A stretch of 64,000 nucleotides of DNA from Pseudotabrizicola algicola (lineage in GTDB: Bacteria; Pseudomonadota; Alphaproteobacteria; Rhodobacterales; Rhodobacteraceae): NCBI RefSeq assembly GCF_010915705.1, contig NZ_JAAIKE010000005.1:186001-250000 (forward strand), written 5' to 3'. Of this stretch, positions 34,851 to 44,867 are shown in pieces. The notes under the pieces are model-generated. The model was not told the DNA's origin, searched no databases, and saw nothing but the letters and a program-made list of their open reading frames with translations. Position 1 is the first letter of the stretch; each line of letters opens with the position of its first letter. The translations under genes were made by a program, and so were the position numbers.

Positions 34851-35524
34851 CGGAGCAATTGGCGTTCGATCTGCCTGTGCAGGCGGTCTATCGGCGGGAA
34901 GATTTCTATGCCTCGCCCGCCAACGCGCATGCGCTGGCGGCGGTGGAGGGCTGGCGCGGCTGGCCGGGGGGCAAGCTGCTCTTGATCGGGCCGCCCGGGG
35001 CGGGCAAGACCCATCTGGCGCATATGTGGCACGAGGCGACAGGGGCGCCGATGGTCGCGGGCGCCGATCTGGCCGAGGCCGATCTGCCGGCGCTGGCCGC
35101 TGCGGGCCGCGTGGTTGTGGAAGATGCCGATGCGGTGGCGGGCGATCCGGCGACGGAAGAGGCGCTGTTCCATCTGCACAATATGGTGGTGCCGCAGGGG
35201 TCCTTGCTGTTGACCGCGCGGGGGCCTGCGCGGGACTGGGGCCTGCGGCTGCCCGATCTGCGCAGCCGCGTCGAGGCGGCATCGGTGGCGCGGCTGGAGC
35301 CGCCGGACGATGATTTGCTGTCGGCGGTGCTGGCCAAGCTGTTTGCGGACCGGCAGACGGTGGTGGCCCCGTCGCTGATTCCCTGGCTGGTGGCGCGGAT
35401 GGAGCGATCTATCGCGGCGGCGCGCGCCCTGGTTGCCGCGATGGATGCCCGATCTCTGGCGCAGGGCAAGCCGATTACCAAGGGAACCGCGCTCGGGTTG
35501 CTGGACAGGGATGATGCGGAATGA
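34847..35524 (+). CDS. hda: Hda-like regulator of DnaA (DnaA-domain protein)
   Basis: The 225-residue AAA+ protein is related to DnaA domain III and, in relatives, promotes hydrolysis of DnaA-ATP with the sliding clamp to prevent re-initiation. QLAFDLP at residues 4-10 is the clamp-binding motif; Walker A GPPGAGKTH lies at about 48-56 and a Walker B-like VVVEDADAV near 91. The start codon is TTG, overlapping the previous stop (TTGA). It is chosen because the clamp motif has to be at the N-terminus. Coupled to the AI-2E gene and downstream of a CtrA box, it would be cell-cycle controlled. Confidence 0.88.
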   Translation: MTEQLAFDLPVQAVYRREDFYASPANAHALAAVEGWRGWPGGKLLLIGPPGAGKTHLAHMWHEATGAPMVAGADLAEADLPALAAAGRVVVEDADAVAGDPATEEALFHLHNMVVPQGSLLLTARGPARDWGLRLPDLRSRVEAASVARLEPPDDDLLSAVLAKLFADRQTVVAPSLIPWLVARMERSIAAARALVAAMDARSLAQGKPITKGTALGLLDRDDAE

Positions 35525-35570
35525 AACAGTGTCATAGAAATGAAAGAGTTCGGAAGCATAAGTCCTTTCC

Positions 35571-37745
35571 ATGACACAGTCTGATTTCCTCAAGGCCTCG
35601 TTTCCCGCCCCCGTCGCCGTTTCCGAGGCCGAGATTTCGGGACCGGGGCGGTTTTTCAACCGCGAGATGAGCTGGCTGGCCTTCAACTGGCGGGTTCTGG
35701 ACGAGGCCGCGAACCTGCAGGTGCCGCTTCTGGAGCGGCTGCGGTTCCTGTCGATTTCGGCGACCAATCTGGACGAGTTCTTTACGGTGCGCGTGGCGGG
35801 GCTGCGCGCTCTGGTGCGGACGGGCAATGCGGTCTTGTCCGAGGACGGGCGCACCCCCGCCGAGCAACTGGTGCTGATCCATGCCGATGCGCGCAAGCTG
35901 ATGCAGCGCCAGCAACTGGTGCTGAACGGGCTGAAGCGCGAGATGGAGGCCGAGGGGATCTGCATCGTCACCCGGTCGAAGCTGACGGCGGCGGATTTGC
36001 GGCATCTGGAGGCGCATTTCCTGCACAAGGTGTTTCCGGTGCTCTCGCCGCTCGCGATCGATCCGGCGCATCCGTTTCCCTTCATTCCGAACACGGGCTT
36101 CTCGCTGGCGCTGGAGCTGGAGCGGCTGACCGACCGGCGCACGCTCAAGGCGCTGTTGCCGATCCCGCAGCAGATCGCGCGCTTTGTGCCCTTGCCCGCC
36201 AAGGCGGGGGTGCAGCGGTTCCTGCCGCTGGAGGAACTGCTGCTGCTGCATCTGAACATGCTGTTTCCCGGCTATACCGACCGCGGGCATTGCGCGTTCC
36301 GCGTGCTGCGCGACAGCGATCTGGAGGTCGAGGACGAGGCCGAGGATCTGGTGCGCGAGTTCGAGACCGCGCTGAAGCGGCGGCGGCGGGGCGAGGTGAT
36401 CCGGCTGAAAATGACGGCGGGGGCACCGGCGGATCTGCGCGCGCTGATCATGGACGAGCTGCATGTGACCGAGGCCGAGGTGGTCGAGGTCAAGGGCTTG
36501 CTGGGGGTGGCGGACCTGAAGGAGCTGGTGCTGTCGTCGCGGCCCGATCTGTTGTGGCCACCCTTCACGCCGCGCGTGCCCGAGCGGGTGCAGGACCACG
36601 AGGGCGATCTGTTTGCCGCGATCAAGCAGAAGGACATCCTGCTGCACCACCCTTATGAGACCTTCGATCTGGTGATCCGCTTTCTGGAGCAGGCGGCACG
36701 CGACCCCAATGTGCTGGCGATCAAGCAGACGCTGTATCGCACCAGTTGGGACAGTCCGGTGGTCAGCGCGCTGTGCGAGGCGGCGGAGGCGGGCAAATCG
36801 GTGACCGCGCTGGTGGAGCTGAAGGCGCGGTTCGACGAGGCGGCGAACATCCGGCAGAGCCGGCGGCTGGAGCGCGCGGGGGCGCATGTGGTCTACGGGT
36901 TCATCCACTACAAGACCCACGCCAAGATCAGCACGGTGGTGCGGCGCGAGGGGGATGCGCTGGTGACCTATACCCATTACGGCACCGGGAATTACCATCC
37001 GATCACGGCGCGGATCTATACCGACCTGTCGTTCTTCACCTGCGATGCCGCGCTGGGGCGGGATGCGACCAAGGTGTTCAACTACCTGTCGGGTTATGTG
37101 CAGCCCGAGGGGCTGGAGAACATCGCGATCTCCCCCATCACGCTGAAGCCGAGGCTGCTGGAGCTGATTGCCGCCGAGGCCGACCATGCACGGGCGGGGC
37201 GGCCTGCGGAGATCTGGGCCAAGATGAACAGCCTGATCGACCCCGAGGTGATCGACGCGCTATATGATGCCTCGCGCGCGGGGGTGAAGATCAGCCTTGT
37301 GATCCGGGGCATCTGCGGCTTGCGGCCCGGCATCAGGGGGCTGAGCGAGAACATCCGTGTGAAATCCATCGTGGGGCGGTTTCTGGAGCATAGCCGGATC
37401 GTCTGCTTTGGCTCTGGCCACGGGTTGCCGAGCAAGCAGGCGCGGGTGTTCTTTTCCAGTGCGGACTGGATGGGGCGCAACCTGACGCGGCGGGTGGAAA
37501 CGCTGGTCGAGGTGCATAATGACACGGTGAAGGCGCAGATCCTGAGCCAGATCATGGCGGCCAATCTGGCCGATGAGGCGCAAAGCTGGGTGCTGCGGGC
37601 CGATGGCACCTCGGTGCGGGAATTGCAGCCGCGCGACGGGAAACTTTTCTCTTGTCACACGTTCTTTATGGAGAACCCGTCATTGTCGGGCCGTGGCACC
37701 GCGGGGGCCAAGGATGTGCCGAAACTGGCCACGCTGCGCGACTGA
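35571..37745 (+). CDS. ppk: Polyphosphate kinase 1
   Basis: The 724-residue enzyme makes polyphosphate from ATP. The N domain ([18 protein letters not shown], about residues 28-45) is followed by a head domain with [13 protein letters not shown]. The catalytic part contains [17 protein letters not shown], the IKQTLYRT segment and the autophosphorylated His in [11 protein letters not shown] (about residues 444-454), plus a second phospholipase D-like motif in [15 protein letters not shown] near 603. It starts 46 bases after hda without an obvious ribosome site and is followed by ppx. Confidence 0.96.
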   Translation: MTQSDFLKASFPAPVAVSEAEISGPGRFFNREMSWLAFNWRVLDEAANLQVPLLERLRFLSISATNLDEFFTVRVAGLRALVRTGNAVLSEDGRTPAEQLVLIHADARKLMQRQQLVLNGLKREMEAEGICIVTRSKLTAADLRHLEAHFLHKVFPVLSPLAIDPAHPFPFIPNTGFSLALELERLTDRRTLKALLPIPQQIARFVPLPAKAGVQRFLPLEELLLLHLNMLFPGYTDRGHCAFRVLRDSDLEVEDEAEDLVREFETALKRRRRGEVIRLKMTAGAPADLRALIMDELHVTEAEVVEVKGLLGVADLKELVLSSRPDLLWPPFTPRVPERVQDHEGDLFAAIKQKDILLHHPYETFDLVIRFLEQAARDPNVLAIKQTLYRTSWDSPVVSALCEAAEAGKSVTALVELKARFDEAANIRQSRRLERAGAHVVYGFIHYKTHAKISTVVRREGDALVTYTHYGTGNYHPITARIYTDLSFFTCDAALGRDATKVFNYLSGYVQPEGLENIAISPITLKPRLLELIAAEADHARAGRPAEIWAKMNSLIDPEVIDALYDASRAGVKISLVIRGICGLRPGIRGLSENIRVKSIVGRFLEHSRIVCFGSGHGLPSKQARVFFSSADWMGRNLTRRVETLVEVHNDTVKAQILSQIMAANLADEAQSWVLRADGTSVRELQPRDGKLFSCHTFFMENPSLSGRGTAGAKDVPKLATLRD

Positions 37746-37865
37746 CGCGGGCGGCCAAGCCGGTGCGCGGATGGCCGGAGCGGCCCGGCACAAGGCAAGC
37801 CGACGGTTCTTGACGCCGCCACGGACCCTGCGCAAAGGTCCGGTTCAGACGAGACTGGGGATCAG

Positions 37866-39437
37866 ATGAAACGCGATCAAGACGATACCGCCGCCGCCGA
37901 GGATGACGATTTCGGCCCCTTTGGCCGCGCCCTGTTCGAAGACCCGTCAACCCGCGCGCTTGGCCGTGTGGGTGTGGTCGACGTGGGCTCGAACTCGGTC
38001 CGGATGGTGGTGTTTGACGGGGCGGCCCGCAGCCCTGCCTATTTCTACAACGAGAAGATCCTCTGCGGTCTGGGCAAGGGCCTTGGCGACACCGGGCTAT
38101 TGAACCCCGAGGGCAAGGACCGTGCGCTGGCGGCGCTGAAACGCTTTTCCCTGCTGGCCGAGGGCATGGGCGCGGCCCCTCTGACGGTGGTGGCGACCGC
38201 CGCGACGCGCGAGGCCAAGGATGGGCCGGCCTTCACCGCGCAGGTGCTGGAAGAAACCGGATTGCGCCTGCATGTGATTGATGGCGACGAGGAAGCCCGC
38301 CTGTCGGCGCAAGGCGTGCTGCTGGGCTGGCCCGATGCCAAGGGCATTGTCTGCGACATCGGCGGCAACTCGATGGAGTTCGCGCGGATCGGCGATGGCA
38401 AGGTGGGCAAGCGCCTGTCGGTGCAGCTTGGCCCTTTTCGGCTGCAACAGGTGCAGGGCGGCGAGGAGAAGCGACGCGCGCTGATCCACCGCGTGCTGAC
38501 CACCGCGCAGCAGAAGATGAAAACCGAAGGCGAGCGGTTCTATCTGGTGGGCGGGTCGTGGCGGGTGATCGCGCGGCTGGATATGGAGCGGCGCAACTAC
38601 CCGCTGACCGTGCTACATGAATACCGCATGCCCGCGAAATCGGCGCTGGATACGCTGGACTGGCTGCAGGGGGCGGACCTGAACATGCTGCGGGGCCGCA
38701 CCGGCACCAGCGTGGAGCGGATGGAACTGGTGCCGCTGGCCTGCGAGGTGCTGCGCGAGGTGATAAGGGTGTTCAAGCCGTCCGAGCTTGACATCTCGTC
38801 CTACGGCATCCGCGAGGGGCTGCTGTATGAACAGATGCCGCAGCAGTTGCGGGCGCGCGATCCGCTGATCGAAGCGGCGCGGGCGGCGGAGCAGACCAGC
38901 GCGCGGCTTCCCGGCTCGGGCAAGGCGCTGTATAATTTCCTGATGCCCCTGTTCAAGGACCGCAGCAAGGAGCGCCTGCGCCTGATCAAGGCCGCCTGCC
39001 TTTTGCATGACACCACATGGCGTGCGCACCCCGATTATCGGGCCGATGTGTGTTTCGACAATGCCACACGCGCCAACCTTGGCGGGCTGGACCATCCGGG
39101 GCGGGTGTTTCTGGGGCTGGCCTTGCTGCACCGCTACAAGAACAACCGCTCGGGCACGCGGCTGGAGCCGCTGTTCCGCCTGCTGTCCGAGGACGAGATG
39201 CAGGAGGCCGAGGTCTTGGGCAAGGCGATGCGGTTTGGCGCGATGTTCGCGGCAGGTGATCCGGCGTCGGCGGGCGCGTTGACGTGGAAGCCGAAAAAGC
39301 GGTTGCTTGACCTGCAACTGACGCCGCTGGGGGCGGGCTTGTTCGGTGAGGTCGCACGGGCACGGTTTTCGTCGCTGACGCAGGCGCTGCGGGCCAAGGG
39401 GCGGGTGTTGCAGCCCGGCGATGATGCTGAGGCTTGA
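37866..39437 (+). CDS. ppx: Exopolyphosphatase / guanosine pentaphosphatase
   Basis: The 523-residue protein of the actin-like sugar kinase/Hsp70 superfamily releases terminal phosphate from polyphosphate. The phosphate-binding motifs are VVDVGSNSVRMVVFDG near residues 39-54 and VCDIGGNSMEFARIG near 163-177; the acidic catalytic region is VATAATREAKDG near 116. A C-terminal helical HD-like half (about 320-523) contains LIKAACLLHDTTWRAHPDYRA. Downstream of ppk by 120 bases, it completes a synthesis/degradation pair. The last 17 bases overlap the VOC gene. Confidence 0.94.
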   Translation: MKRDQDDTAAAEDDDFGPFGRALFEDPSTRALGRVGVVDVGSNSVRMVVFDGAARSPAYFYNEKILCGLGKGLGDTGLLNPEGKDRALAALKRFSLLAEGMGAAPLTVVATAATREAKDGPAFTAQVLEETGLRLHVIDGDEEARLSAQGVLLGWPDAKGIVCDIGGNSMEFARIGDGKVGKRLSVQLGPFRLQQVQGGEEKRRALIHRVLTTAQQKMKTEGERFYLVGGSWRVIARLDMERRNYPLTVLHEYRMPAKSALDTLDWLQGADLNMLRGRTGTSVERMELVPLACEVLREVIRVFKPSELDISSYGIREGLLYEQMPQQLRARDPLIEAARAAEQTSARLPGSGKALYNFLMPLFKDRSKERLRLIKAACLLHDTTWRAHPDYRADVCFDNATRANLGGLDHPGRVFLGLALLHRYKNNRSGTRLEPLFRLLSEDEMQEAEVLGKAMRFGAMFAAGDPASAGALTWKPKKRLLDLQLTPLGAGLFGEVARARFSSLTQALRAKGRVLQPGDDAEA

Positions 39438-40029
39438 CCATCTGGCGGTGAGTTGCGCCGATCTGGCGGAAGGCGCGGCGGCGGTCGAGGCAGCACTCGG
39501 GGTGCCTCTGGTCGCGGGGGGCAAGCATCCGCATATGGGAACCCACAACCGCCTGCTGGGGCTGGGCGAGGCCTATCTGGAGGTGATCGCGGTTGATCCG
39601 TCGGCGCCTGCGCCCGCATGGCCGCGCTGGTTTGCGCTGGACGAGTTTGCGGGGCCGCCGCGGCTGACGAACTGGGTCGCGGCCTGTGATGATCTGGAGG
39701 CGGCGGTGGCGACGGCTCCGGCCGGGGTGGGCGTGCCTGTCGATCTGGCACGCGGCGATCTGCGCTGGCGGATGGCAATACCCGAGGACGGGCGTTTGCC
39801 GTTCGGGGGCTGCTTTCCGGCGTTGATCGAATGGCGGGGGCCGCACCCTGCCCCGCGTTTGCCCGATGTGGGCGCGCGACTGGCGCGGCTGGTGGTGACG
39901 CATCCCGAGGCGGCGGCGCTGCGGGCGGCCTTGGCCGGGTGCGCCGATGCGCGGCTGGTGATCGAGGCGGGGCCGAAGGGGATGGCTGCCGAGATCGACA
40001 CGCCGCAGGGGCGGCGGGTGCTGGCATGA
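39421..40029 (+). CDS. VOC/glyoxalase-like domain protein
   Basis: The 202-residue protein has an N-terminal glyoxalase-like (Glyoxalase_3 type) domain: LRLDHLAVSCADLAEGAAAV (His6 or 7 metal-ligand position), GTHNRLLGLGEAYLEVIAV (Glu at about 56) and FPALIEWRGPHPAP. The C-terminal 50 residues are Ala-rich. Family members include dioxygenases, lyases and resistance proteins; nothing more specific is visible. Two adjacent ATG codons could start it. It overlaps ppx upstream and the GNAT gene downstream (ATGA). Confidence 0.75.
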   Translation: MMLRLDHLAVSCADLAEGAAAVEAALGVPLVAGGKHPHMGTHNRLLGLGEAYLEVIAVDPSAPAPAWPRWFALDEFAGPPRLTNWVAACDDLEAAVATAPAGVGVPVDLARGDLRWRMAIPEDGRLPFGGCFPALIEWRGPHPAPRLPDVGARLARLVVTHPEAAALRAALAGCADARLVIEAGPKGMAAEIDTPQGRRVLA

Positions 40030-40511
40030 TCCGCGCGGCAGGGGCGGCGGATGCCGCGGCGGTGGCCTTGATCTGGAACCATTACATCCGCGAGACGCCC
40101 GCAACCTTCAACGCGGCGGAAAAGACGGTGGAAGAGGTGGCGGCGACCATTGCCGCGCGGCAGGTGCAGCGCTGCTTTCTGGTGGCCGAGGTGGCGGGCG
40201 CGGTGCGGGGCTTTGCCACCTATGACCAGTTTCGCGGCGGCGTGGGCTATGCGCACAGCATGGAGCATACGGTGCTGCTGGCCCCCGGTGCGGGTGGCGG
40301 CGGGCTGGGGCGGGCGCTGATGGCGGCGGTCGAGGCGCATGCAACATTTGCTGGCGCACATGTGATGGTGGCGGGCGTCACGGCGGAAAACGCGGCGGGA
40401 CAGGCGTTTCATGCCAGATTGGGCTATGTCGAGGTCGGGCGGATGCCGCAGGTGGGCCGGAAATTCGGCCGCTGGATGGATCTTGTGCTGATGCAGAAAA
40501 TCCTGACCTGA
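40026..40511 (+). CDS. GNAT-family acetyltransferase (phosphinothricin acetyltransferase-like)
   Basis: The 161-residue protein begins MIRAAGAADAAAVALIWNHY and has ETPATFNAAEKTVEE, as in Pat/YncA-type enzymes that acetylate the amine of phosphinothricin, methionine sulfone or similar compounds. Acetyl-CoA contacts are in HTVLLAPGAGGGGLGRALM near residues 80-100, where the usual R/Q-x-x-G-x-G/A loop reads GAGGGGLGRAL. The C-terminal FHARLGYVEVGRMPQVGRKFGRW is typical. It is coupled to the VOC gene by an ATGA overlap. Confidence 0.85.
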   Translation: MIRAAGAADAAAVALIWNHYIRETPATFNAAEKTVEEVAATIAARQVQRCFLVAEVAGAVRGFATYDQFRGGVGYAHSMEHTVLLAPGAGGGGLGRALMAAVEAHATFAGAHVMVAGVTAENAAGQAFHARLGYVEVGRMPQVGRKFGRWMDLVLMQKILT

Positions 40512-40542
40512 CAAGTGTTGCGGGGCGCGCTATCCTGACCCC

Positions 40543-41259
40543 ATGTCGATCTGGACCCGCATCGCTGACGCGCTTTCGGCCCTCGCGCAAGGCGAAGGGT
40601 TGTCGGCTGTGTTCGACCGTTTGCGCGGGGTGGAGTCGACGCCGGAGAAATCGGTGGGCTTTACCATCGCGGTGATCGCGCTGGGGGCCAAGATGGCCAA
40701 GGCCGATGGCGAGGTGTCGCGGCACGAGGTGGCGACCTTCCGGCAGATCTTTGCGATTCCCGACGAGGAAGCGGCCAATGCGGCGCGGGTGTTCAATCTG
40801 GCGCGGCAGGATGTGGCGGGGTTCGATGCCTATGCGCGCAAGGTGGCGGCGATGTTCCGCAGCGAGGGGCAGGCGCTGTGCGCCGATGATCGCAACGTGC
40901 TGATCGACCTGCTGGAGGGGTTGTTCCATATCGCGATGGCGGACGGGGATTTTCACCCCGCCGAGGATGCGTTCCTGCGCGAGGTGGCGCGGATCTTCGG
41001 GCTGGATGACCGCTGTTACGCGACGATGCGCGCGCGCTTTGTCGAAGGCGCGCCGCGTGACCCCTATGACGTGCTGGGCGTGACGCCCGATGCCCCGATG
41101 GAAGCGGTGCGCGCGGCGTGGCGGCAGGCGGTCAAGGACAGCCACCCCGATGCGATGATCGCGCGCGGCGTTCCGGCCGAGGCGGTGAAGCTGGCCGAGC
41201 GGCGGCTGATCGCGATCAATGCGGCGTGGGAGGATATCTCGGCGCGGCGGGCCGCGTGA
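40543..41259 (+). CDS. TerB-domain co-chaperone with C-terminal J domain (DjlA-like)
   Basis: The 238-residue protein has a TerB helical domain over residues 35-150 (KMAKADGEVSRHEVATFRQI and, later, HIAMADGDFHPAEDAFLREV, both with the acidic DGE/DGD turns). A J domain at the C-terminus (DPYDVLGVTPDAPMEAVRAAW) has the HPD motif in SHPDAMI. Without an N-terminal membrane anchor it is a cytosolic DjlA variant that should stimulate DnaK. Its stop overlaps the next start (TGATG). Confidence 0.88.
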   Translation: MSIWTRIADALSALAQGEGLSAVFDRLRGVESTPEKSVGFTIAVIALGAKMAKADGEVSRHEVATFRQIFAIPDEEAANAARVFNLARQDVAGFDAYARKVAAMFRSEGQALCADDRNVLIDLLEGLFHIAMADGDFHPAEDAFLREVARIFGLDDRCYATMRARFVEGAPRDPYDVLGVTPDAPMEAVRAAWRQAVKDSHPDAMIARGVPAEAVKLAERRLIAINAAWEDISARRAA

Positions 41260-42338
41260 TGGCCGCAACCGAGCGGCTGCGGATTGCCACCTACAATGTG
41301 GAATGGTTCAACGCGCTGTTCGATGACGACGGGCGGCTTCTGGCAGACGGAGCGCCCTCGGCCCGCCACCGGATCAGCCGTGCCGAGCAGGCGGGGGCCT
41401 TGGGGATCGTGTTCACCGCGATGGATGCCGATGCGGTGATGGTGATCGAAGCGCCCGACACCGGATCGCGGCGCAGTTCGGTCCGCGCGCTGGAGACATT
41501 CGCGCGCGCCTTCGGGCTGCGCACCAGCAGTGCGGTCACGGGGTTCATGTCGGAGACCGAGCAGGAGATCACCCTGCTGTATGATCCCGCGCGGCTGACG
41601 CCCCGGCATGACCCTGTGGGCGATCCGGCGGGCAAGAAGGGCAGCCGCGATGCGCCCCGCTTTGACGGCACCTTCCGCTATGATCTTGACGCGGACAGCG
41701 CGCCCGACCTGATCCGGTTTTCCAAGCCGCCGCTGGAGTTGGAAGTGACGACCGCGCTGGGCCGCAGGCTGCGGCTGATCGGGGTCCACGCCAAGTCGAA
41801 GGCCCCGCATGGCGCGCGCAAGCCCGACGAGATCACCCGGCTGTCGATCGAGAACCGCCGCAAGCAACTGGCCGAATGCATCTGGCTGCGCGCCCGTGTC
41901 GAGGGGCATCTGGCGCAGGGGGATGATCTGATCGTCATGGGCGATTTCAACGACGGGCCGGGCTTGGACGAATATGAAAAGCTGTTCGGCCATTCGGGGG
42001 TGGAAATCGTGCTGGGCGTCGATGTGCCGCCCGAGGCGCGGCTGTATGACCCGCATGCCGCGATGGCGCAGGCGGGACGGATGAATCTGGCGCCGACGAC
42101 GGCGCGGTTCTGGCTGAACCCGCAACAACGCTATTTCGAGGCGCTGCTGGATTTCATCATGGTGTCGCCGCGACTGGCCCAGACACATCCGAACTGGCGC
42201 ATCTGGCATCCGTGGAACGATCCGGCCTGTCTGAACACGCCCGAATTGCACGAGGCCCTGTTGCAGGCATCGGACCATTTTCCGGTGACGATTGACCTGA
42301 CACTTGACGGGCCGGCCCCCGCCCCGCGAGACGGCTAA
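41259..42338 (+). CDS. Endonuclease/exonuclease/phosphatase-family protein
   Basis: The 359-residue protein has the metal-dependent EEP fold. Motifs are IATYNVEWFNALF near residue 8 (Asn), VMVIEAPDTGSRR (catalytic Glu near 64), LIGVHAKSKAP, IVMGDFNDGPG near 226-236 (Asp/Asn) and ASDHFPVTIDLT at the C-terminus (Asp-His). No signal peptide is visible. The substrate could be nucleic acid or a phosphodiester. It is coupled to the TerB-J gene and converges with the LysR gene, overlapping it by four bases. Confidence 0.85.
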   Translation: MAATERLRIATYNVEWFNALFDDDGRLLADGAPSARHRISRAEQAGALGIVFTAMDADAVMVIEAPDTGSRRSSVRALETFARAFGLRTSSAVTGFMSETEQEITLLYDPARLTPRHDPVGDPAGKKGSRDAPRFDGTFRYDLDADSAPDLIRFSKPPLELEVTTALGRRLRLIGVHAKSKAPHGARKPDEITRLSIENRRKQLAECIWLRARVEGHLAQGDDLIVMGDFNDGPGLDEYEKLFGHSGVEIVLGVDVPPEARLYDPHAAMAQAGRMNLAPTTARFWLNPQQRYFEALLDFIMVSPRLAQTHPNWRIWHPWNDPACLNTPELHEALLQASDHFPVTIDLTLDGPAPAPRDG

Positions 42339-43207
42339 CGGCGCAGAACCTCGGCCAGAAGCGCGTTGGGAAAGCGGCGCGCCTGTGTGATGGCGAAGAA
42401 GGTTTCGGTCAGACCGTCGAGCCGCGCCACCTCGACCAGCGTGCCTGCCTGCAGTTCGTCGCGCACGACGATGGGCGGGATGACGGCGAGCCCCGCATCG
42501 GCCCGTGCCAGAAGGCGGATCATGGCCATGTCATCCACCTCGGCGGCGAGGATCGGGGTGATGCCAAGGCGGGAGGCCATGCCGTCGAAGGCGGCGCGCA
42601 GGCTGGTTTCGCGCGTCGGCACGATCAGCGGTTCGGAAGCCAGAACATCCCGCAGGGGCCGTTCGGTCCGCCCCAGACGCGCGGGCGTGCCGATGAGGCC
42701 GATGGGCTGCTCGTCAAGCCGGTGGACCAGCCACGAGCTTGCCGCATCGCGCGCGGGGGCAAGGTTGGTGAGCACGACATCGAGCGCAAGGCTGCCGAGG
42801 CCGCGCAGCAGTTCATCCTGCGAGCCGGAGCGCAGCACCACCTCGACATCGGGGCGGCCGATGAGGGGGGCGAGGAACTGCATCTGGAAGTTGCGCGACA
42901 GGGTGGCAAGCGCCCCCACCCGCAGCGCCCGCCGCGAACGGCCCGTTTCGCGCAAGGTGGCGGTCAGGTCTTCGACGGTGCGGAAGATCGCCTCGGCATG
43001 GTCGAGTGCGATGCGCCCCGCTTCGGTCAGCACAAGGCCCCTGCCCCGGCGTTCGAACAGGTCTTGGCCCAGCGACGCCTCTAGCGCGCGCAACTGTGTG
43101 GACAGCGCCGATTGCGACAGGTTCAGCGCGCGGGCGGCCCCAGTGAGGGTGCCATCGCTGGCAATGGCGCGGAACAGCCGGAGATGATGGAGGTTGAGTT
43201 GCGCCAT
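42335..43207 (-). CDS. LysR-family regulator divergent from dabB-dabA
   Basis: The 290-residue protein has an N-terminal winged helix (LNLHHLRLFRAIASDGTLTG, NLSQSALSTQLRALEASLGQ, residues 4-60) and a substrate-binding domain from about residue 92 (RALRVGALATLSRNFQMQFL). The NhaR/CbbR-like N-terminus and the divergent position suggest that it controls dabB-dabA, perhaps sensing inorganic-carbon shortage through a metabolite; that is inference. The start MAQLNLHHL directly borders the AT-rich shared promoter region. Confidence 0.88.
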   Translation of the reverse strand: MAQLNLHHLRLFRAIASDGTLTGAARALNLSQSALSTQLRALEASLGQDLFERRGRGLVLTEAGRIALDHAEAIFRTVEDLTATLRETGRSRRALRVGALATLSRNFQMQFLAPLIGRPDVEVVLRSGSQDELLRGLGSLALDVVLTNLAPARDAASSWLVHRLDEQPIGLIGTPARLGRTERPLRDVLASEPLIVPTRETSLRAAFDGMASRLGITPILAAEVDDMAMIRLLARADAGLAVIPPIVVRDELQAGTLVEVARLDGLTETFFAITQARRFPNALLAEVLRR

Positions 43208-43307
43208 TCGTTCTATTTCATCAAATTATTTCGCATAATATATGTAATTTTCTGAAAGTCCGGCAAGCGATATGTGATGGCGCATGATGCCATGACCGGA
43301 GGTTGCC
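43208..43307. promoter_or_regulatory. Divergent LysR/dabB promoter region
   Basis: A strikingly AT-rich island in G/C-rich surroundings. It contains ATTATTTCGCATAATATATG at 43225-43244, which offers T-N11-A type LysR contacts and TATAAT-like sequence. GGAGG lies just before the dabB ATG. This is presumably where the LysR protein binds. Confidence 0.55.
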
Positions 43308-44852
43308 ATGACAAGCGTTTCGTTACTCGCCCTTGCCCCGTTGATTTTAGGCGCTGCGGCGCTGGTCTTTGTGGCGCGTCCCGGCCGCCGCCCCGGACGC
43401 TGGCCCGTGCTGGCCGAGGCGGCGAGCCTTGCCGCGCTCGGGCTTGGCCTTGCCGGTGCGGTGCAGCTTTGGGCAAGCGGGCCGCAGGTGTGGCAGGCGG
43501 GCGCTTTGGCGCTGGTGCGGCTGGATGCGGTGAGCGTGACGATGGCGCTGCTGGTCGGTTTTGTCGGCTGGGTGGTGGTGCGCTATGCGCGGCGCTATCT
43601 GGACGGAGAGGCACGCGAGGGGCGGTTCCACGGGCTGACGCTGATGGCGATTGCCGCCGTGCTGCTCTTGGTGCAGGCGGCGAGCCTGCCGGTGCTGATC
43701 GCCGGATTCGTGGCGGTGGGCGCGGTGCTGCGCCAGTTGCTTTTGTTCTACCCCGAGCGCGCCGAGGCGCAGCGGGCGGCGACCAAGTTCAGCCGGGTCT
43801 GGGGGGCGGGCGATGTGGCCCTGATCCTTGCGGCGGTGCTGTTGTGGCAGAGCTTCGGCACGCTGGACCTTGCGGCGCTGAACGCGCAGGCCGCCCTGCC
43901 GCCATTGGCGCAGGTGGCGGTGGGGCTTCTGGTGCTGGCGGCGGCGCTGAAAACCGCGACCTTTCCGCTGCACGGCTGGCTGACCGAGGTGATGGAGGCC
44001 CCGACGCCGGTGTCGGCGCTGCTGCATGCGGGCATCATCAATTCGGGCGGTGTGCTGCTGATCACGCTGGCCGGTCTGGTGCAGACGAGCGCCGGGGCAA
44101 TGGCGGCGCTGGTGATGATCGGCGGGCTGACGGCGCTGTTCGGCGGTCTGGTGATGCTGACGCAAAGCGCGGTCAAGACGGCGCTGGCATGGTCCACCGT
44201 GGCGCAGATGGGGTTCATGCTGCTGCAGTGCGGGTTGGGGCTTTGGGCGCTGGCGCTGCTGCATATCGTGGCCCATTCGCTGTACAAGGCGCATGCCTTC
44301 CTGTCCTCGGGCGGGGCGGTGCGGGCGGTGAATGCGCTGCGCAAGCCCGGTCCGGTGGCCGTTCCGGGCCTTGGGGCGGTGGCGCGGGCGCTGGGGCTGG
44401 CGCTGGTGCTGTATGCGGCGGTGGCGGCGGGGTTCACGGTGCTGGTGGGCGAGAAGTCACCGCAGGCGCTGGCGCTGGGGGCGATGCTGATCTTCGGCGT
44501 GTCCTATCTGATTGCGCAGGGGCTTGCCGATAGCGCGCCGGGGGCGCTGACGCGGCGCACGATGGCGGCCTCTGTCGCGGCGGCGCTGGCCTATTTCGGG
44601 TTTCAGGTGCTGGCGCAGACGGTCTGGGGGCCGTCCTTGCCTGCGACCCCGGTCGCCGGGGCGCTGGAATGGGCGATGATCGTGCTGGCGGTGCTGTCCT
44701 TCGGGCTGGTCGCCTTTGCGCAGGCGCTGTTCCCGCTGTGGGCGCATCACCCCTCGACCGCCGGATTGCGGGTGCATCTGGCGAACGGACTTTACCTCAA
44801 CGCGCTGCTGGACCGTCTGACGGGCGGGTTCCGGACGGCGGCAAAATCCTGA
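43308..44852 (+). CDS. dabB: DabB, proton-conducting membrane subunit of the DAB inorganic-carbon pump
   Basis: The 514-residue protein is homologous to NuoL/MrpA-type proton channels, with about 13 membrane segments. The core motif AAALKTATFPLHGWLTEVME with APTPVSALLH lies at residues 211-240 and carries the conserved Lys215 and Glu230. It lacks the long lateral C-terminal helix of true NuoL, and no other complex I genes are near. Together with the DUF2309 gene that follows 15 bases later, this identifies the DAB/DAC system, which couples proton influx to vectorial conversion of CO2 to bicarbonate. Confidence 0.92.
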   Translation: MTSVSLLALAPLILGAAALVFVARPGRRPGRWPVLAEAASLAALGLGLAGAVQLWASGPQVWQAGALALVRLDAVSVTMALLVGFVGWVVVRYARRYLDGEAREGRFHGLTLMAIAAVLLLVQAASLPVLIAGFVAVGAVLRQLLLFYPERAEAQRAATKFSRVWGAGDVALILAAVLLWQSFGTLDLAALNAQAALPPLAQVAVGLLVLAAALKTATFPLHGWLTEVMEAPTPVSALLHAGIINSGGVLLITLAGLVQTSAGAMAALVMIGGLTALFGGLVMLTQSAVKTALAWSTVAQMGFMLLQCGLGLWALALLHIVAHSLYKAHAFLSSGGAVRAVNALRKPGPVAVPGLGAVARALGLALVLYAAVAAGFTVLVGEKSPQALALGAMLIFGVSYLIAQGLADSAPGALTRRTMAASVAAALAYFGFQVLAQTVWGPSLPATPVAGALEWAMIVLAVLSFGLVAFAQALFPLWAHHPSTAGLRVHLANGLYLNALLDRLTGGFRTAAKS

Positions 44853-44867
44853 TCGGGAGAGACGAGC

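Noticed and set aside
43308-44852. Annotation of dabB as complex I subunit NuoL or a Na+/H+ antiporter MrpA
   Set aside because: No nuo or mrp neighbours, a short C-terminus, and DUF2309 dabA directly downstream identify the DAB system.
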